51,375 nucleotides of DNA from Terriglobia bacterium (lineage in GTDB: Bacteria > Acidobacteriota > Thermoanaerobaculia > Thermoanaerobaculales > Thermoanaerobaculaceae). Each line of letters opens with the position of its first letter. Within the stretch, counting starts at the first letter, position 1. Both the position numbers and the translations under genes were made by a program. Below are positions 50,781 through 51,375 of the stretch, in pieces. The stretch is from NCBI GenBank assembly GCA_020073245.1, contig JAIQFQ010000027.1:1-51375 (forward strand), written 5' to 3'. The notes under the pieces are model-generated. The model saw only the letters and a list, made by a program, of their open reading frames with translations, did no database searches and was not told where the DNA came from.

Positions 50781-51375
50781 GTGAGTTCCGGCAAACCCAA
50801 GGTCGTCCCGGTCTCGGAGCTGTTCGACCACCTCGTCGTGGAGTACCGATCCGGCGGGCCTCCCCACTCGATCCTCTTTCAGACCTCTCTCCGGGTGTGC
50901 GCCGAGGATTCGAAGCGTGTCCAGCGCGGCGAGCCGCCATCTCCGCTGAGGGCGCTCGCCCAGCGTGCTCATTCCCTCATCAAGGACGCATACCCCTCGA
51001 GCACACCCGCCAGTCTCTCCGGAGCATCAGGGCTGAACGCAACTCAGGGAGCAACCCCCGTGCGGTTTGTGGGGAGGCCGGCCTCTCCTCCGCCGGCCCC
51101 CGCCGCGCCTGCACAGCCAACCCCTGGAGCATCACCAGCCGCCGCGGTTCCCGGACCCCCGGCACCTGCGCCGAAGCCACCTCCACCGGCGCATCAGCCG
51201 CCGTCGCCAAAACCTGGACAACCGGCACCGGAACCGACGCGTCCGGCGGCGGGTCCGAAGCCGTCCCCGCCAGCGTCAGTACCCTCCCCTCCAGAGTCGG
51301 AGCCGTTCGCCGAGGCACCGACTCACGCGAGGGTTGCGCCGCCACCATCGACGTCGGGAGGAACGGCGCCGGAAC
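50781..51375 (+). CDS. Proline-rich protein downstream of the MamK-like gene, truncated by window edge
   Basis: The open frame runs from GTG 50781 to the window end without a stop (198 codons visible). The first ~85 residues look like a small folded domain: VVPVSELFDHLVVEYRSGG, then SILFQTSLRVCAEDSKRVQRG and LRALAQRAHSLIKDAYP. From about residue 100 the sequence is a Pro/Ala/Ser-rich low-complexity tail (PPAPAPKPPPPA, PSPKPGQPAPEPTR and similar). I do not recognise the family. The frame is 34 bp after the MamK-like stop and co-oriented. Such a folded head plus flexible proline-rich tail would suit a filament-associated or membrane-spanning linker, but this is inference. The start lacks a strong binding site. 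Confidence 0.65.
   Translation, partial: MSSGKPKVVPVSELFDHLVVEYRSGGPPHSILFQTSLRVCAEDSKRVQRGEPPSPLRALAQRAHSLIKDAYPSSTPASLSGASGLNATQGATPVRFVGRPASPPPAPAAPAQPTPGASPAAAVPGPPAPAPKPPPPAHQPPSPKPGQPAPEPTRPAAGPKPSPPASVPSPPESEPFAEAPTHARVAPPPSTSGGTAPE

Noticed and set aside
1..51375. Insertion sequences, integrases or phage genes
   Set aside because: No transposase, integrase or phage structural motif was seen on either strand, and the tRNA-Lys 3' end has no visible duplicated attachment copy.

Overview
The window is GC-rich, gene-dense bacterial DNA. Its gene content suggests an aerobic, Gram-negative, protein- and amino-acid-using heterotroph, most likely an Acidobacteriota-type organism (for example a Thermoanaerobaculia/Vicinamibacteria-like lineage). 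The pointers are an alternative complex III-caa3 oxidase locus, an S46 dipeptidyl-peptidase, histidine ammonia-lyase, a long phenylalanine hydroxylase and many secreted repeat proteins. The placement is inferred from gene content and was not tested by phylogeny.

Region 1 (1-10331, minus strand) is a respiratory operon: actA-actB-actC-actD-actE-actF, a small membrane protein, an SCO-type copper chaperone, caa3 oxidase subunit II and the start of subunit I, which runs off the left edge. actB to actF are joined by ATGA stop/start overlaps, and a good sigma70-like promoter precedes actA. Region 2 (10468-19037) is housekeeping and catabolism: a long GreA-type factor, S46 peptidase, hutH, purA, a lipoprotein and tRNA-Lys(UUU). 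Four gaps here carry 7-bp-periodic repeats, three of them built as purine arm, centre, pyrimidine arm.

Region 3 (19202-33071) is a secreted-protein island. A 1059-residue propeller/Ig-like protein on the plus strand is followed on the minus strand by five tandem paralogues (here P5 to P1). P1-P4 pair a carbohydrate-binding-like N-terminal domain with a nearly constant C-terminal module of about 215 residues; P5 has two seven-bladed propellers and two copies of the module. The spacers between paralogues are all 91-95 nt and carry a hairpin just before the ribosome binding site. One promoter with a perfect 14-bp palindrome in its spacer lies upstream of P5.

Region 4 (33646-48471) is mixed: a repeat-containing exported protein, a secreted metallophosphoesterase, a zinc-finger/PP2C phosphatase, a lipoprotein, DoxX, a YfcE-like phosphodiesterase, an MFS permease and an M20 amidohydrolase. 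It also holds a possible pterin-dependent aromatic amino acid module (phenylalanine hydroxylase, a triple-domain 6-pyruvoyl-tetrahydropterin synthase-like protein and an overlapping short-chain dehydrogenase), a secreted multiheme cytochrome c and a second short-chain dehydrogenase.

Region 5 (48542-51375, plus strand) is a short operon: a membrane-anchored cell-wall amidase, an actin-like ATPase that closely resembles MamK of magnetotactic bacteria, and a proline-rich protein that runs off the right edge. The observations I rate highest are the MamK-like/amidase/proline-rich operon, the secreted paralogue array with its conserved module, the triple PTPS fusion with split active-site residues, and the heptad inverted repeats.
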